Shown piece after piece: positions 1 through 13,300 of a stretch of 64,000 nucleotides of DNA. The stretch is from Podospora comata (lineage: Eukaryota > Ascomycota > Sordariomycetes > Sordariales > Podosporaceae). A model generated the notes under the pieces. It saw only the letters and a list, made by a program, of their open reading frames with translations, was not told the DNA's origin and did not search any database. The stretch is from the NCBI GenBank assembly GCA_017354895.1, contig CP071494.1:434001-498000 (forward strand), in the 5' to 3' direction. The position numbers and the translations under genes were made by a program. Each line of letters starts with the position of its first letter. The stretch's first letter is position 1.

Positions 1-3000
1 TAAAAGCCGTTGGTGTTTTCCAACCGTCAGAAGATTACCTAGCATTGGAATCGGAGAAGCAAGACACTACAACGGCTACTAGATGTCTTGTTTGTCGGGA
101 GTTGGTTGCTGTGTCAGCATCTTCCGCTCTTTGTTTACCTGGCGAGTTTTGAACAGGAAATGATGGAAGACAAATGGCGACGACATTGAAATGGTGTAAC
201 TCGCACCCGCACTCTGACGTGTTCTCGAATACCCCCCCTCGCGGCTTCCTTTCAAGAAAGAGGTGGGTGGGTGAGTGGAGAAGGGGGAGGACGTTATGGC
301 AGGAGCCATCCATCATGCCTACGGAAGGCACATCGGGTAAGGTAGGTACGTCTCTTACTCTCTTGCACTCTTACACAAACACAAACAAACACACAGACCA
401 CAGCAGATCACCAGAGATCAACCAACCAAGAGAAACGCCGCTCCCGCCCTGAGACCTCGAGTCTCATCAAGCCAGCCTCTGAGCCTTCGGGATGTCCAAG
501 ACACCAGAGAGACCTGGTCCACTCAAAAGCTTCCGACTGTCTCAGACCAGCAGATTGGTGCACGGGGACGGTGAGCGCTGCGCGTCTCCCTTACTCACCG
601 ATGGAGTCACGTCTGCCTATCAAGGCATCAATAAGATTTCTCGCCAACCCGTTGAGGAGGTCACCGCCCCTTCTCCCTTCCGGGCCATCGTCATACCGGC
701 GGCCCCGGAGTGCCAGAAAGACCGGCATAGAGATCGGGCACCTCGTATGATTCGTGATGGTGGACTTGGTATACAAACTTCAGCCCGGTTCAGTCATCAA
801 ACAAAAGAGATCGCCCCGCCAGGCGCCGACATGGCCAACAAATGCGGGGAGCTATCGCCAGCTTGGTCCCCCGCTCGGCGTCTCCTCGTGACCGAGCCAC
901 AGCAGCTCGCTAACAGTTCAGCGCCGCCATCCAGCCCTGTGCTTGCCGTGGAGCTCGAAAGCGATATCCAACACGAGTCCCGGGACCAAGAATATCCATA
1001 TCTGGAAATGGGCCAGGATCATGGCGCGCCCCAATTGGCCCGGTCATGAAGGCCGTGGCGCGGCTTGGTGACTGGTTGGGCTTGATGGCGTTTGTGGTGC
1101 AAAGCATATTTTTGGTGCCTCCCAAGGTCCAAGGTGCTCTCTCTCTCGACATTTTGTTGAGAGAACCCAACGGTCGCAATCAATCAATGCATTACTCGCA
1201 AGTCGCCAAGGTGTCGGGCGACAAGCAAGAGACTAATGCTCTTGAACCAAATCAGCCTATCAAACGGACACTTTACGATCAACAGCCGCCCACCCCGCCA
1301 GCGCCGGGAACTGGAGCCTTCATCAACAAGCTTATTTTTAGCGGACTCGCAATATGCTCGTAATTGGGCCCTCTAAATCACCATATGGTTCAAGATATTC
1401 CCGCATGTGCGGAGACGAAGCTTTACGCGGGCTCGCACGACATCATCCTCTCCCCCTGACCCTGGTTCTGACTCTGGCTGGCCCCTGGCGAACCTCTGAG
1501 ACAAGCATCATCTAGCAGAGAACCTAGAGGGAACATGACTAAATGACAGTCGAGAAAGAGTCACGAGATGACCGAATCTAGCAATCTTACCAAATTGAAC
1601 CCTTTGGGGAGATGAAGAGTTTTGTTACTTGAAGTGGTCATGTTGTTGGAGGCTGTGGTGGGGTAATCATGGAGTTGGGGGGGCAGCCTTAACCCTGATG
1701 GCCAGGGGTCAACCCCAGATTCACAGGGGGGGCTCGTTCAGGTTAGCCTATGCTCGCAGCTCAGTGGAGCTCCCGGCAGTGGGGGTTGTGCTGATCTATC
1801 CAGGGACAAGGCTTATTCACAAAAAGCTTGCTTGCACCCCGTCATGCAATATTCTCAAGCTCCTCGAGGCCGTCGATATTGAGGGCCTCATCTATTTTCC
1901 AGCACCTGCCACGGAAACCAAACCAGGTTGCGGGATGAGATGTTGCTTCACACTATACAAAGTTCCCAAATGTTGATATGGCCATATCAAGCCGCCTTTT
2001 TGTGCCGCAGAACCGAGCTGCTTCTCCCTGGCTTCCAGGTCCCGAACACGCAGCAAAAGTATTTGTCAAGCAGTAGCAAGCAGTAGATTTCACAATTCAA
2101 CGAGCAACCTTCACCCTCAGCTATCGACAACTCTGGTCGGTGGCACCGACAGTCTGACTTGGCTTCACCAACTGTTGTGTCGGCCAAACCTAGATTGAAC
2201 CCCCAACATGCACAATGACTCGTGCCCGCATGTGTTCTCTACGAACTAACTGGACAACTTCTTGGGACGGCTATTCCGTCTTTCCCTGGCCGCGACGGGT
2301 AACGGGCGTGAGAGTGACTTCCCTAGTCGGTCATATCAGATGCGGGCGGGAGAGGCAGCAGATGCAGGGTGTTATGAACGGATGAAGAGGAGGGGGGTGG
2401 ATCAGCCGCCCTTGGGCCGCGCTTAACAGCCAGATGCAGCGGCTGGCAGCTCCAGCTCACGGCGTGACCGTATCAATGCCGATGATGTGGGTTGATCTCC
2501 CACCTGGCCCTTTGATACAACACCGAACCTTGCATACGCTTAGTATCCATTCCCATCGACGTTGGAGAACTGGCAAATTGGCATTGGCACCCTCTTCACA
2601 CCGTCCGGCCGCCGCGCCCCTTCTTCCGCTGCCTCATCCACCCTTTGCTCTCGCCGGCGCCGAATTGTGCCTGAGAGACAGCCACCTCACCCACCTCATC
2701 CACCTCACGAACTCGCCAACAGTCGTCATCGATGCCATGCCTGGGCAGCCAGCCACTGGCTGATCAACGACGTTGTACTCAGCGACAATTCAGTCCCGAG
2801 ACGATGTCTTCGGGTCCCACGGTGCGGGCCTTGTCCTTCGTCAATGGAACCCTTCTAGCACCCAGGTCGAACCCCTCTCTCGCCTGGTCCCCTTGTTTAC
2901 ATGGCAGCGTTGCACTCCCGGCGGGCTTACCCTCATCTTGCTGTCCCTCGAAACCCTTACAATTTCAGCCCGTCGGCCGACTGGCCAATTTGCGCTGTAG

Positions 3001-3977
3001 TCTTCCTCTTCTTCCGGGACTCAAGGGCAACTTGTGCATGTATACACCTGAGATCACCAGCGCGTGCTGTGCTGCCATGCTGGCAGGTTTCACTCCCTGG
3101 GAAGCGCTGCTTTTGCCCCTTTCTGCAGACAGTGATATTCTTCTGTCGGACCTGTGGCGCCGTGGTATCACTGTCTCTGACCCTTTCGTTCTTTCTTGTG
3201 TCCCAGAAGCTGTCTCTCGTTGCTGGACGCGAGAGGTGCCCGCCTTTCTGACCGCTCCTCGACTACTGTCTACACGGCATCGTCTTCATCCAAGGTGGTG
3301 AAGTGGATTAGTGGCTCGCACCGTCGATACCACAAACGTCACCCCATCTCTTTTATACTCTGCACTACCGCACGACCATACTTCTTCGGGAACAGTGTTA
3401 TCTGGCCTTGCCCCCCCCTCCTCCCTTTGCCGTGGACCTGTTTTAGACAACCAGGCGACAGGAAGACGCGCTGTCTCAAGTGTGGGAAGGAAGTACCCAT
3501 GTACCTCATCCCACCACATCCTGGACCCCTGCTTCTCTTCCATAAACCACAACCCATCCGCATGCTGGATGAGCTCAGCTTTGCCGATGCTAAACAGGCA
3601 CCCTGATGAGCATGAATGGGTGTCTTATCAATATCTCCGTCGTTCAAAAAGCTTCCGGCCCTCAAACCCGGCACCTTCCTTACCTAACTTCTCCATCAGA
3701 AGAAGAACAAAAGCTGCATACCGAGAAGGTACCACCTGCAGACGCTTAAGTTGATTGCCCTTGCTCACGTCGATCGGGCCTCGGCCTTTGCTTGTCTGCG
3801 TGCTTCCAGTCTCTGCTAGACTCCTTCTCCCTTCACATTTGTCGTCGAACAACATCACAGGAGCGTCAACTCCTCGTCACCACCCACGCCTTTGGATACA
3901 CACAGCACTGCCCACAACAATCTACCTGTCACTGTGGCCTCTAGGTTCCACCAACAACAGCAAAGACGCACAGTATT
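1..3977. other. Left-edge intergenic region and long leader/promoter of the CMR1-type gene
   Basis: No recognisable gene lies here. The stretch holds several short overlapping open frames in many phases, with no domain motif and no convincing intron pattern. The last ~1.5 kb before the start codon at 3978 is C/T-rich, as is common in fungal promoters and 5' leaders. The 185-codon frame at 492-1049 is listed separately at low confidence. I saw no tRNA-like or repeat structure apart from an A/C-rich stretch near 370-400. Confidence 0.5.
492..1049 (+). CDS. Doubtful small ORF, 185 residues, unrecognised
   Basis: A single ATG-initiated frame of 185 codons with no recognised domain, signal peptide or membrane segment. 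The composition is rich in Ser, Pro, Arg and Ala, as expected for a chance frame in GC-balanced DNA. It sits alone, about 2.9 kb upstream of the CMR1-type regulator. I list it because it is the longest frame on this side of the regulator and starts with a true ATG. It is more likely non-coding than a gene. Confidence 0.15.
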   Translation: MSKTPERPGPLKSFRLSQTSRLVHGDGERCASPLLTDGVTSAYQGINKISRQPVEEVTAPSPFRAIVIPAAPECQKDRHRDRAPRMIRDGGLGIQTSARFSHQTKEIAPPGADMANKCGELSPAWSPARRLLVTEPQQLANSSAPPSSPVLAVELESDIQHESRDQEYPYLEMGQDHGAPQLARS

Positions 3978-6900
3978 ATGGTTCGAGACGACATCCCAGA
4001 GGAAGGACCTGGTGATGTGCAGCCCACCAACAGGGTGTTCTGTACATACTGCGGAAAGGGCTTCACTCGCAAAGAGCATCTCGAAAGACATCTTCCACAG
4101 CGTGAGCTCATTCATTCAACTTGGCAGCACACATTTGAGTGATACTGACGTCGTGTGGACTTGTAGACACCAATATCAAACCACATGTCTGTCAGTTTTG
4201 CAAGATAGGCTTCAGCCGTCGGTAAGATGCCTGCATGACCTGTTAGCTATGTACCAACCCTTGAAGCTAACCATGGGATCCAACAGGGACTTGCTGCAAC
4301 GGCACATCTCCTCGCTCCACGAACAAGGCCCCATCGATGCTATCACGGGCGGGATGATGACTGTCACAGGACGGACACCCATTTCATGCCAGAACTGTGC
4401 CACGGCAAAGACAGGATGTGACAAAAAGGTGCCATGTACGAGGTGCGCTGAAAAGAGCCTCCACTGTGAGGCTCGCTATGCCCGACGGTCGTCCAAGGCG
4501 GCTATTCGTGTCCAGCAGGCACATGCTGCGCAAGCAAGCGCTGTTGCATCCCATCAACAGGCGGCGGCAGCAGCTTCGGCTGCTGCTGCTGCTGCTGCTG
4601 CCAATTTCATGGCATACCCTGCCGCTCCGTTTGGCCATGTGTCACACTTGCCTGCGACCATCAACCCCTCGTACATGGACCTTATGAGAGGTGTTCCACT
4701 TAAGATGGAGGAAAAGATGGAATCAATCACAGTGGACACGAAGCCACACCGCTCTCCCATGAAGTCTCCCATGGTCACCCATCCTATCAGCCCGCCTAGC
4801 TTTCCCTCGCCACACAATCGGGGTGATATGGGCATGGATGAGTACATGGGTGACGTGACGGACCCCCAGTACTTTTTGTCGCCCTGGGACACCTACACGA
4901 TCGGCGGTATCGATATGTACCAAGCTGATCCTGGGACCATCCCGCTGGAAAGGGCCGACATTTCGATGGACTTTGGCGTAAACGATCTGTCTGCCCCTAC
5001 ATCGGAGCCGATGACGGCGAGTTCCTCGCGCGGGTCACACACCAGGGAGACGAGCATCGTCTCGGCAGCCGAATATGAAACTACAGTGAGGCAACGGAAA
5101 CATCAGCATGGACAGGCGGATTTGGCCTTGTCGACCATGCCGACCGACAGCTCCATCCCCGAATTTGAGGTTGTGCAGGTGGCCGAAGGGGCGTGGAACC
5201 TGGCGCGATGTTTACCGCCTTTGCCCACAACCAACTGCCCACGCACGGCGATTGTGCATCTCGAGTGCCTGGAGAAAAAGTCAAAACAAGAAGGGACGTG
5301 GAGTTCGTTGGAGAAATACCTGGAGCAAGCGCCAGACGTGGCTGATTTGGGGTCGGTGGTGCCGATTAAGGACCGCACACGTGATCAGCTGCTGGCCATC
5401 ACGCAAGGATTCCTCTACAAGGCTCTCGACATTCATCGCAGCAGCATTCCGCCCTCCTCATACAGGCCTGGACATCCCAACGCCGGGGAACCTTCCAACT
5501 TCAACTACATTGTGCTGCCGCCGTCCAAGATTTTGGAGTATTTTTTGAGCAGCTATGTCAGAAGTTTGTCGGTGTACTACCCCTTGGTCAACGGGGGCGT
5601 GGATCCCAATGAAATGCTGCTGCAGGACAACTTGGCCTCGACACTCTTGGTCCTGCTCATGATTGCCCAAGGAGCGGCTGCGATGCCCATGGCTGAGGCG
5701 CGATACCTTTCGGCTGGCTTGACCGAGACGTGCCGGATTTCGTTATTTGATATTGTCGAAAAAGACGTCGAGTTGTCAGCAGACCCGATTACTCTGCGGT
5801 GCGCTTTACTTTTCCTCGTGCTGGGTGCGTGGAGCGGTGACAAGTGGTTGATGGACATTGCCATGGGCCAGCGGGGGATGTATATTTCCGTAAGTTTGAA
5901 AATCCTTGTCTTGAAGAGTGTAGAACAAAGCTAACTTGCCACCCATGAGATGCTCAAACACGCAAGCATGATGGAGTCACAGCCTGCCATGATTCCTGTG
6001 TTCAACAAGTCCAGCGACCTTGAGCTGGAATGGCACCATTGGAAAGAAAGAGAAAGAAGGAACAGGCTGGTTTACAACTACGTCATGCTCGATCAGGAGC
6101 TCTCCCTCTTCCACGACGTCACGCCCCTTTTTGCCATCACCGAACTCAAATGTCCTCTCCCCGGCCCGGAGCCCCTCTGGCAGTGCCAGACATCCGCTGA
6201 ATGGCTCAACAAGATGCAATCGGCGTACGGCTCCACTGCCAACGTGAACCCCCAGCTCCTCGAAGCCGCCACCGTGACGCCCTCCCTCTGCGATTTGTTC
6301 CAAGACTTCCTCCATGACAACCTCTCCCGCCGCCAGAGCCAAGGCGGCCTCTCGCCCCAGCAGCTCAGACTCCTCCTCCACCCCATCCAGTCCCTCATCT
6401 GCCACCTCCGCCAAATGCTCTCTTGCTTTTCTGACGTTCTTAGCGGCGGTCCCATTTCCCGCTCGCGCAACCCGGGCACCATCACCCGCTCCTCCACCCA
6501 GCAGCGCATGGACGAGGTGCAAACCCTTTTGGCCAAGTGGTATGACATGACGCGGGCTTATCTGCAAAGAGAACCAAACTGCCCCATAACGCGTTGCAAC
6601 CTGGTGCTGTACCATCTCATCTCCCTCAACGCGACGGCCAACTTTCCCGAGATTGAAAGACTTGCCAGGAGGGAAGCGTTTTCGGCCGAGGGCACGGACT
6701 GGTCGTGGGAGTTGAATCTGAGGTCGAAGAGGTGCATTTTCCAACGGGATCAGTCGATGTACCACTGCGGGCAGGTTTTCAAGTTGTTGAGGGCGATGCC
6801 GAACAATCGGCGGCCGGCGTGGTGGAGCGCGGCGATGTATAGAGCTACCATGGTGCTTTGGGCCATGAGTTTGACTTGGGGGCAGAATCCGGGGTTGGTG

Positions 6901-7347
6901 GATGCTGGCGGCGCTGGGGCTGGTGTTGCTGGTTCGTCGACGTCACCGGTTATCAAGCAGCAGAATCCGGAGGAGGGTGGTGTGATTGCCGCGGCGGGGG
7001 CGGGAGCGGGAGCGGGAGCGGGAGGAGGGGGAGGGGAACAAGTGGTGGTTATCGATCAGATAACTACGGAGGAGGAGAAGAGGGTGATGCCGGTTTTGTG
7101 GGAGGACTCTACGGTTGTAGCGCTGACGAGATTGCCGCAGCAAGGAGGTGGGACGGTCGTGATTAAGACGAGGGAAAGCAAACCGGGGGAGTCGTCGGGG
7201 GAGATTTTGAGGTATGCGATTCAGAATATTGATGCTGGGTTCAGCTCGAGGGTGGGGGATGGGATTAAAAGGAAGTTGGAGCAGCTGGGGAAGAACTGGG
7301 ACGGAGGAGCCGGTTCAGAGGTCCATGGGCTTCCAGTCATGAGGTGA
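3978..7347 (+). CDS. cmr1: CMR1/PIG1-type melanin transcription factor (two C2H2 fingers plus Zn2Cys6)
   Basis: Predicted nuclear DNA-binding activator of 1,059 residues. Exons by eye: 3978-4101, 4167-4221, 4287-5889 and 5950-7347; introns are 65, 65 and 60 nt. The spliced product starts MVRDDIPEEG. C2H2 finger 1 spans Cys22-His42 and finger 2 Cys50-His71. A Zn2Cys6 cluster at Cys94-Cys120 has spacing C-x2-C-x6-C-x5-C-x2-C-x6-C. This rare pairing of both DNA-binding classes in one chain defines the CMR1/PIG1 family of DHN-melanin regulators. A polyalanine run follows the Zn cluster, encoded by GCT repeats at 4579-4602, and a Gly/Ala run is encoded near 6990-7035. The middle and C-terminal parts resemble the fungal regulator middle homology region. 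The start was chosen because only this frame, spliced, supplies finger 1. It lies about 28 kb from the PKS. The family call is strong; the target genes are inferred. Confidence 0.9.
4579..4602 (+). repeat. GCT trinucleotide microsatellite encoding polyalanine
   Basis: Seven GCT units followed by GCC lie in frame within the CMR1-type gene, just C-terminal to the Zn2Cys6 cluster. They extend an Ala-rich stretch begun by GCG and GCA codons. Such runs can vary in length between strains. Confidence 0.85.
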
Positions 7348-10300
7348 GACTGGGCGGGTTTGGCTTGGTAGGGTTTGTTTGTTTTGGTTTTGCTGATTAC
7401 TTATGAGGATGATCGAAAAGAGAAAATGGGGTCAAATGAAGCGAAGAGCGTTTTGTTATGGATATGATTGTATTGTTAGCTTTCTGCTTCTTGCTTACTT
7501 CACTTCTTTGGCGAGACTGTTTGGGGTCTGCTGTTGCGGACTGGACTGGACTTTGGATTGGCAGGTACTTGGAGAAGAAAACAGATTCCAACAGGGGTAT
7601 CAGGAGACTCTTTTGTTTTCTTTCGGTTCATACTTAGGGAGGTCAGGAGTTTATGGTTGATATGAGATTCGGGATGCGAGCGGGCTTTGGCAAGGCAAGC
7701 AGTGTCATTTGTACATTATTTTTATTGTTTGTATTCTTGAGGCTCAAGAATGTGTGGCATCTGCCATGCGTTTGATGTTGCTGAAGACTATTGGTATTTT
7801 CTGGCTACATCTCCAGAGGTCCAAAATTGCTGCTATCGAGTGATAGAGGGTCAAACAGTTTGATCTGGCTTGTCAGAGCCGATGATAGACCTACACAGCT
7901 GGGGAGCTCCGAGTAGATAGGTATTCGACAAGTTCTCATCTATTCCCCATGTGACGTGCATTTTGGCCTGTGTACCTATCTATCATCATAGTGTTGTCGG
8001 TGCTTGCCCTCTCTTTCCCCCTGAGAGAAAAACATGGGAGATGTGATGAATCACTTTCTTGTCTGTTACATCTAACCCCCATCACCCACCCCCTTCGGCC
8101 TGGGGAGGTAGGCTCGTTCCGCTGTTGCTTTTTTTTTTTTCGCTTCGGGTTGCGACTTTGCGACAGCACGTTTTGTCTTATGTCAGAACCAAGAAGGATG
8201 TTGCACATGATGGTCATGTCAGAACTAACAAACTGTGTGGCTTTGTTCGTGTGATGGATGGACTGGGGGCAAAGCGAGCTTCTCGGATGCCGAGTTTGAG
8301 CTATTGGGACTTTTGAGGTGAGGGCGTTGACATTGGAGGTTCGGTGAGGGCACTTCGTTGTGATGGTGGTGGTGTTGTTGGCTTGACTTGTTGGTGATGA
8401 ATCCCTATCGTGGTGTCATCGTCTTCCTCCATACGGAAGAAGAGGGAACGGCGGCCGAACAACAGGGCCGAATGTCTTGCAGAGTGAGCCGGGCAAAAGG
8501 CTTGTCACATCTCACCAACAACCATAACCACCCATCGGTGAACTCCTGATGCGAGGGTCTGGATGCGAGAGCGTTGAGTTGTTGCGTGATGGAAGGTGTG
8601 AGTCGATTGGATGCTGACGGACACCACTCGCTTACAGGCATATATCACCACGACGTCTCGGTCACACAGTACTCAAAAGACAGTGGTAGTTACCACGTCG
8701 GCAGTTGGCGTCCCGGATCAACAGACACAAGTCCATTCCGTTGCGGCGCAGGGAAGAACGTGGTCTGCTTTGCAGTCTGGGTGGGAGATTAGGAAAAGGT
8801 AGCTGATGCTGCTTACGGGCGAGGTTTCCCAGAGAATGGAGAGGGCCAGGCCCGAGCACACACATAGGCTTCGGCGGGGGAGGCACAGACATTCCTGGAC
8901 AGGCGATACTTACTCATATTTTTGGTCATAAGTTTCCTAGAAGGAGAGTCGACGACTTCTTGGCACCGGCCCAAATTCTTACTTGAAGCCTTCCTGGTGC
9001 TTGGGTCCGAACGCTCGGTAGTCTCCAACCCCCCGAAGCACCGGACGAAAACACCCAGAGATAACATCAACCAACAAACCAATCTGCTGTCACAAGGTCC
9101 AGACTTCTGTAGAACGGTCAGCTTGATGAGGCCACTCACCCTTCAGCGTATATATTGCAAAAATAAGCTCATTGAACACCCCCTTCTTGGCATCACGCAT
9201 CCAAACTGCTCAAATGCTCTGCATACCAAGCGAACGTATAGGATTGGACGGTGGGGTGGGGGTTGTATAAAAATGCTGTCTATCACCCGCATGCCAAGAC
9301 TTTGACTCTTCGCATTTCTTAGAGCCATCCGGGGAGGAAAAAGGGTTTTTTCCCAGGCGGACGGGGGTAAATTATCATCGGAACATTTCCAACGCTATGC
9401 CGCCTGGTTCCTGTCTTGGAAGCTGTTGCGGGGGGGTGCGGGATACCACGCTCTTCTGAAGCGGCGAGCCTTCTGATTCGCCCCCCCAATGACCTGGTCA
9501 GGACGGGCTTCTGAAAAGGTGTGGGTGTATTCCAATCAAATGCCGCCAGTTGTATATTAGCCAAAGATATTAAAACGGGGGGCATCGGATTAACAAACGA
9601 TAAGTTGGACACTGCCTTGACGTCTCAACCCAGTTGACAGTCTAAACAAGGGGAACATATTCGTTCCGGTCTTACTTACACAAGGAACCCCCTGATCTAA
9701 TCTTTGTTTTCGATATGAACGGTCAATAAACGAGGCCTCCTCTTTGGCCAGTTCGCGACTGCCAACGTATATCCTCCTTTGGGTGGACCGGGCAAGCCAA
9801 TACCAACGCAAGGAACATGGGTAAAAGAATGCCGTACCATGTACTTGGATTGATAGTCGAACACCCTCCTTGATGACCACCATGGAACAATGTTCAACAA
9901 GGGCTGTCGCGCCTGTGGTCCCATCTTGGTAGTCTTAAGCGACGAGGCTTATTCGCGAGGGGCAGTCACCCCGTAGGACGGGAACTCTTGATCCCCAAGA
10001 TTTAATGTTGTCTTGGTCGATCTGTTGCAGAGCGGATGGTGGTTCTGCACAGACCAATGGCTGTGAAATCGTGGAGTCAGGGTTGCAACAGGAAGTCGAT
10101 CTGCCGCCCCCTGAGATGGGCATTGTGCTTCACCAACAATGTGGTTCATCTTGCCTCACTCAAGATGGTCACCTGATACTTTCTGCGACCATCCGAGCCC
10201 GATAATGACAAGGCTCAGATTAGGTCCATAATATTAGAGAAACCGTGCACGGCAGACTTAGACAACCAGGTGTTGTGGGTGTTGTGTAGGCCGAACGGGC

Positions 10301-13300
10301 AGTCTCGTCACGATATGATGGGCTGGCGAGAAGGATGCCGAATGAGGACATGCATACAACATGAGGAAAGGCACAGAACTTGCATCCTGTGTCCCAAGAA
10401 TGCCTCAGCCGATAGACAGGGGCGATATGGACAAGGGCGGGTGGTGTCTCGGTGGTGATAGGGATAGCGGCATTAGCTTCTTGGGGGCTCGTATTGAGAT
10501 ACAGCGAGGTAGCGATGCTGTGTCTAGTCTTGATGGGCCGCGGCCTTATTGTGTTACCGGCTCCCAGAGCGTTGGAGATGAGGCAACAGAGATTGCACTC
10601 GCTGTTCTCGTGTGCATGCGCAGCCCGGAAAGTCGGGAACTGTGCAGCAGGCGGCCAAAATCCATGTCGCGATGTTGCCATTCTCCCACGGGCATGCCGT
10701 ATGATGAGACCCAACCAACTCTGGCGCAGAAGCGGGACGGGGCACGGGAAAACAGAGCACAACATAGAAGACTCGGCCGACTGTCCGGGAATTCTTCGAG
10801 ACGGGCCTGAGGATAGCTATCTGTTGGATGCGTCCATCAGGCTAAAGTCAGCCCTCGCGCATGGAACCAAGCTGCGGGTATGCTATTGTTAGTGTCTTTT
10901 CCAATACGTCAATATCAGCGAGATTGCTCAGGCACCCGCTGGAGCGTTTCTGTAAACAACAAACTGCACGTTATCTCGAACCCGTTCATAACACGAACTT
11001 GTTGCACAGCGAGGCGGTCACCAGACGAGGGACGCCGCCAGAAAAAGGCCCGCTGCTGTCGACGATCGAAACCGACAACCTGATGCTTGGGACTTATCCC
11101 AGCATGCAGGTCGCTTCATGACGATAGCGTCGTAAATGCAACCCAGAAATCAGCAAAATATATCCGGATCAGATGTGCCGCAGCCTCGGTGCCGCAGAGC
11201 AACTGGTGTGCGAGAAGACCCAGGCCGGAGTGAATTTAGGGTCTAGTGCCTGGATTCGGGCAATCAATGGCGATCTGGGTGTTCCAATCGGTCAATTAGG
11301 TTGGTCTTCAGGCTGCCCGCGTTGGTGTGGTCGAGTGAGACGCTGTTTTGTTGTTGAGTTGACGTTGGAAGGTTGAAGCCAAGCACCAGGGCATCTGAGA
11401 CGTCTCTGGAATCAGCCCTAACCCCGGATCCACTAGCTTAAAGGGGCTAGTGCGCCCGTGCCTGCTCAAACGGTCGATTATGCACATACCACATCTTCAA
11501 GGCCTGCCCCTGCACGCGGTGTAAATCATCACCGCCAAGCTTCAACATCATCACAGTATGGAGTTTGTCGATTATTGTTCGCATCTCCCATCCCACTCCA
11601 GATATCACATCAGCCTTGTTCCTGGATACTCTTTGGTACGGCAGATCTCACACCTTACTTCTATATTGCCAATCACATCAGTACTAACACTCGTCTAGTC
11701 ACCTATCATCCGTATTCCGAACGGACCCGGCGAGAAGAAGAATGGCCGCAAACTGTCACATTCCCAACTACCGTGGCCGGAGATACAATCAACGAGTCTT
11801 GATGTTTTTCCCGAGCGATTGCTGGGCTAGAGGGGATTATGGGATTCACCACTTACCTTAGTCTCATGTTCACAACACGGTCCGGACCTCCGTGGGGATC
11901 CTGTGACATCGCGCCTTGGAGGTTTGTCTGCTTCAGGTCGGCAATTGAAAGTCACCCTATCGACTCAGGCGCGCGGCTGCTATCCAGCCATCGGTGTGGT
12001 AGCAGCCGAGACCTTGGGACTTCTCCGTCTTCTCATGCTCGAAAGGAGTGTCTTTGAGCGAAGGCTTGGTGTCTTGCGGGCCTGGATTTCATCATTGCCA
12101 TTACCACCCTTGTCGCCATCAACCACTTTTCCCGCGGGCTCGACGCCGGTTCCCACGGGCCGGACTCACATTCTCACCCATTGTATCAGAGCCATGTTAA
12201 CGGCATCATATAGGAGTGTACATCGAATGGCCTGATGTATGCTCTTGCTCCGCCTCCTAAATGCCAGCTACAACTTGCGGTTAAAAGTGGATCCTCGCCT
12301 CGATCGTTTCACCACTCCCACGGATGTCGCATTGTGCTGGTTGAGATGATCTCTGCCGGGGTGCCAAGCTGTCCCAACCCTCTGTCTTGGAAGCGGTTCC
12401 GGGAAGGCCTTCATCTCGCCATTGTGTACACCCGCAGACTGACAGCGTCTTGGTGCCGTTCGAAATATCAAAATCCCCTGCATGAAGAGGACGAGATTGC
12501 GGGGGCTTCCTCTTGCCCGGGCCGGTCGTGATGCACGATCTCCATCTGGTCTACCGATTAGTCACAGACGCATATGAAGATTCCGCTTTCCTGGAAGGTC
12601 TGAAATGAATTGGACACCATCTGAACATCGAGCCAGTTCCGGATTTTGGTTCCCTACGCGCAAGATGGCATCTATCTTGCAGTGGTACGGTGACGAGACC
12701 AGCACTCCCCTGTCTGTCGAGGCCTGACATTGACACACAGCTACTCGGAGAATACTAGATCTTGAAACCTCTCTAACCTCTCTTCACACACTCAACTGGT
12801 ATGCTCGTCCGTAGGACAGAAGCAGCAGCCGGGCCGATATCTGTGGATATATGCTGAGTAAACACGGGCAACAGGGTTGCCTGTGGTTTCTTTTTCCAAT
12901 CCTTGAAAGTCGAAGGACCGCGCCTCAGTGATGCACTTGCACGTCGGTGGTAAAAAACTTCACTCGCCATCGCAGCAAGGAGTCAACACCATCCGATAAA
13001 GCACTGTTCTCTCCAGCTATCTCGAAACAGAGTGGGACTATTCATAGGCATATTCACAATCAGATATGCCTCGATGTTGATATCCATCTATCTGATAATT
13101 ACATACGGCTTTTCAGGACAGACAAGGCTTGCGGATCGTTACACTAGGCTGATCCCTTGTCGCGTTGCGGCCCGCTCTGATTTGTGTATCACCACCTTTC
13201 TCTCACCGTCAAGCTTGCCTCTTGGGACGACGGCAATGGAGCCACAGTTACCACGTGGTACATGACCTCCAATCGCTTACCTTGCTGCTATCGGTGACGG

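Noticed and set aside
3892-3977. In-frame upstream extension of the CMR1-type reading frame
   Set aside because: It begins at TTG and is in the wrong frame for the first zinc finger; the spliced model from ATG 3978 restores both fingers.
5977-6765. 262-codon open frame on the minus strand
   Set aside because: It is antisense to the last exon of the CMR1-type gene and has no recognisable domain.
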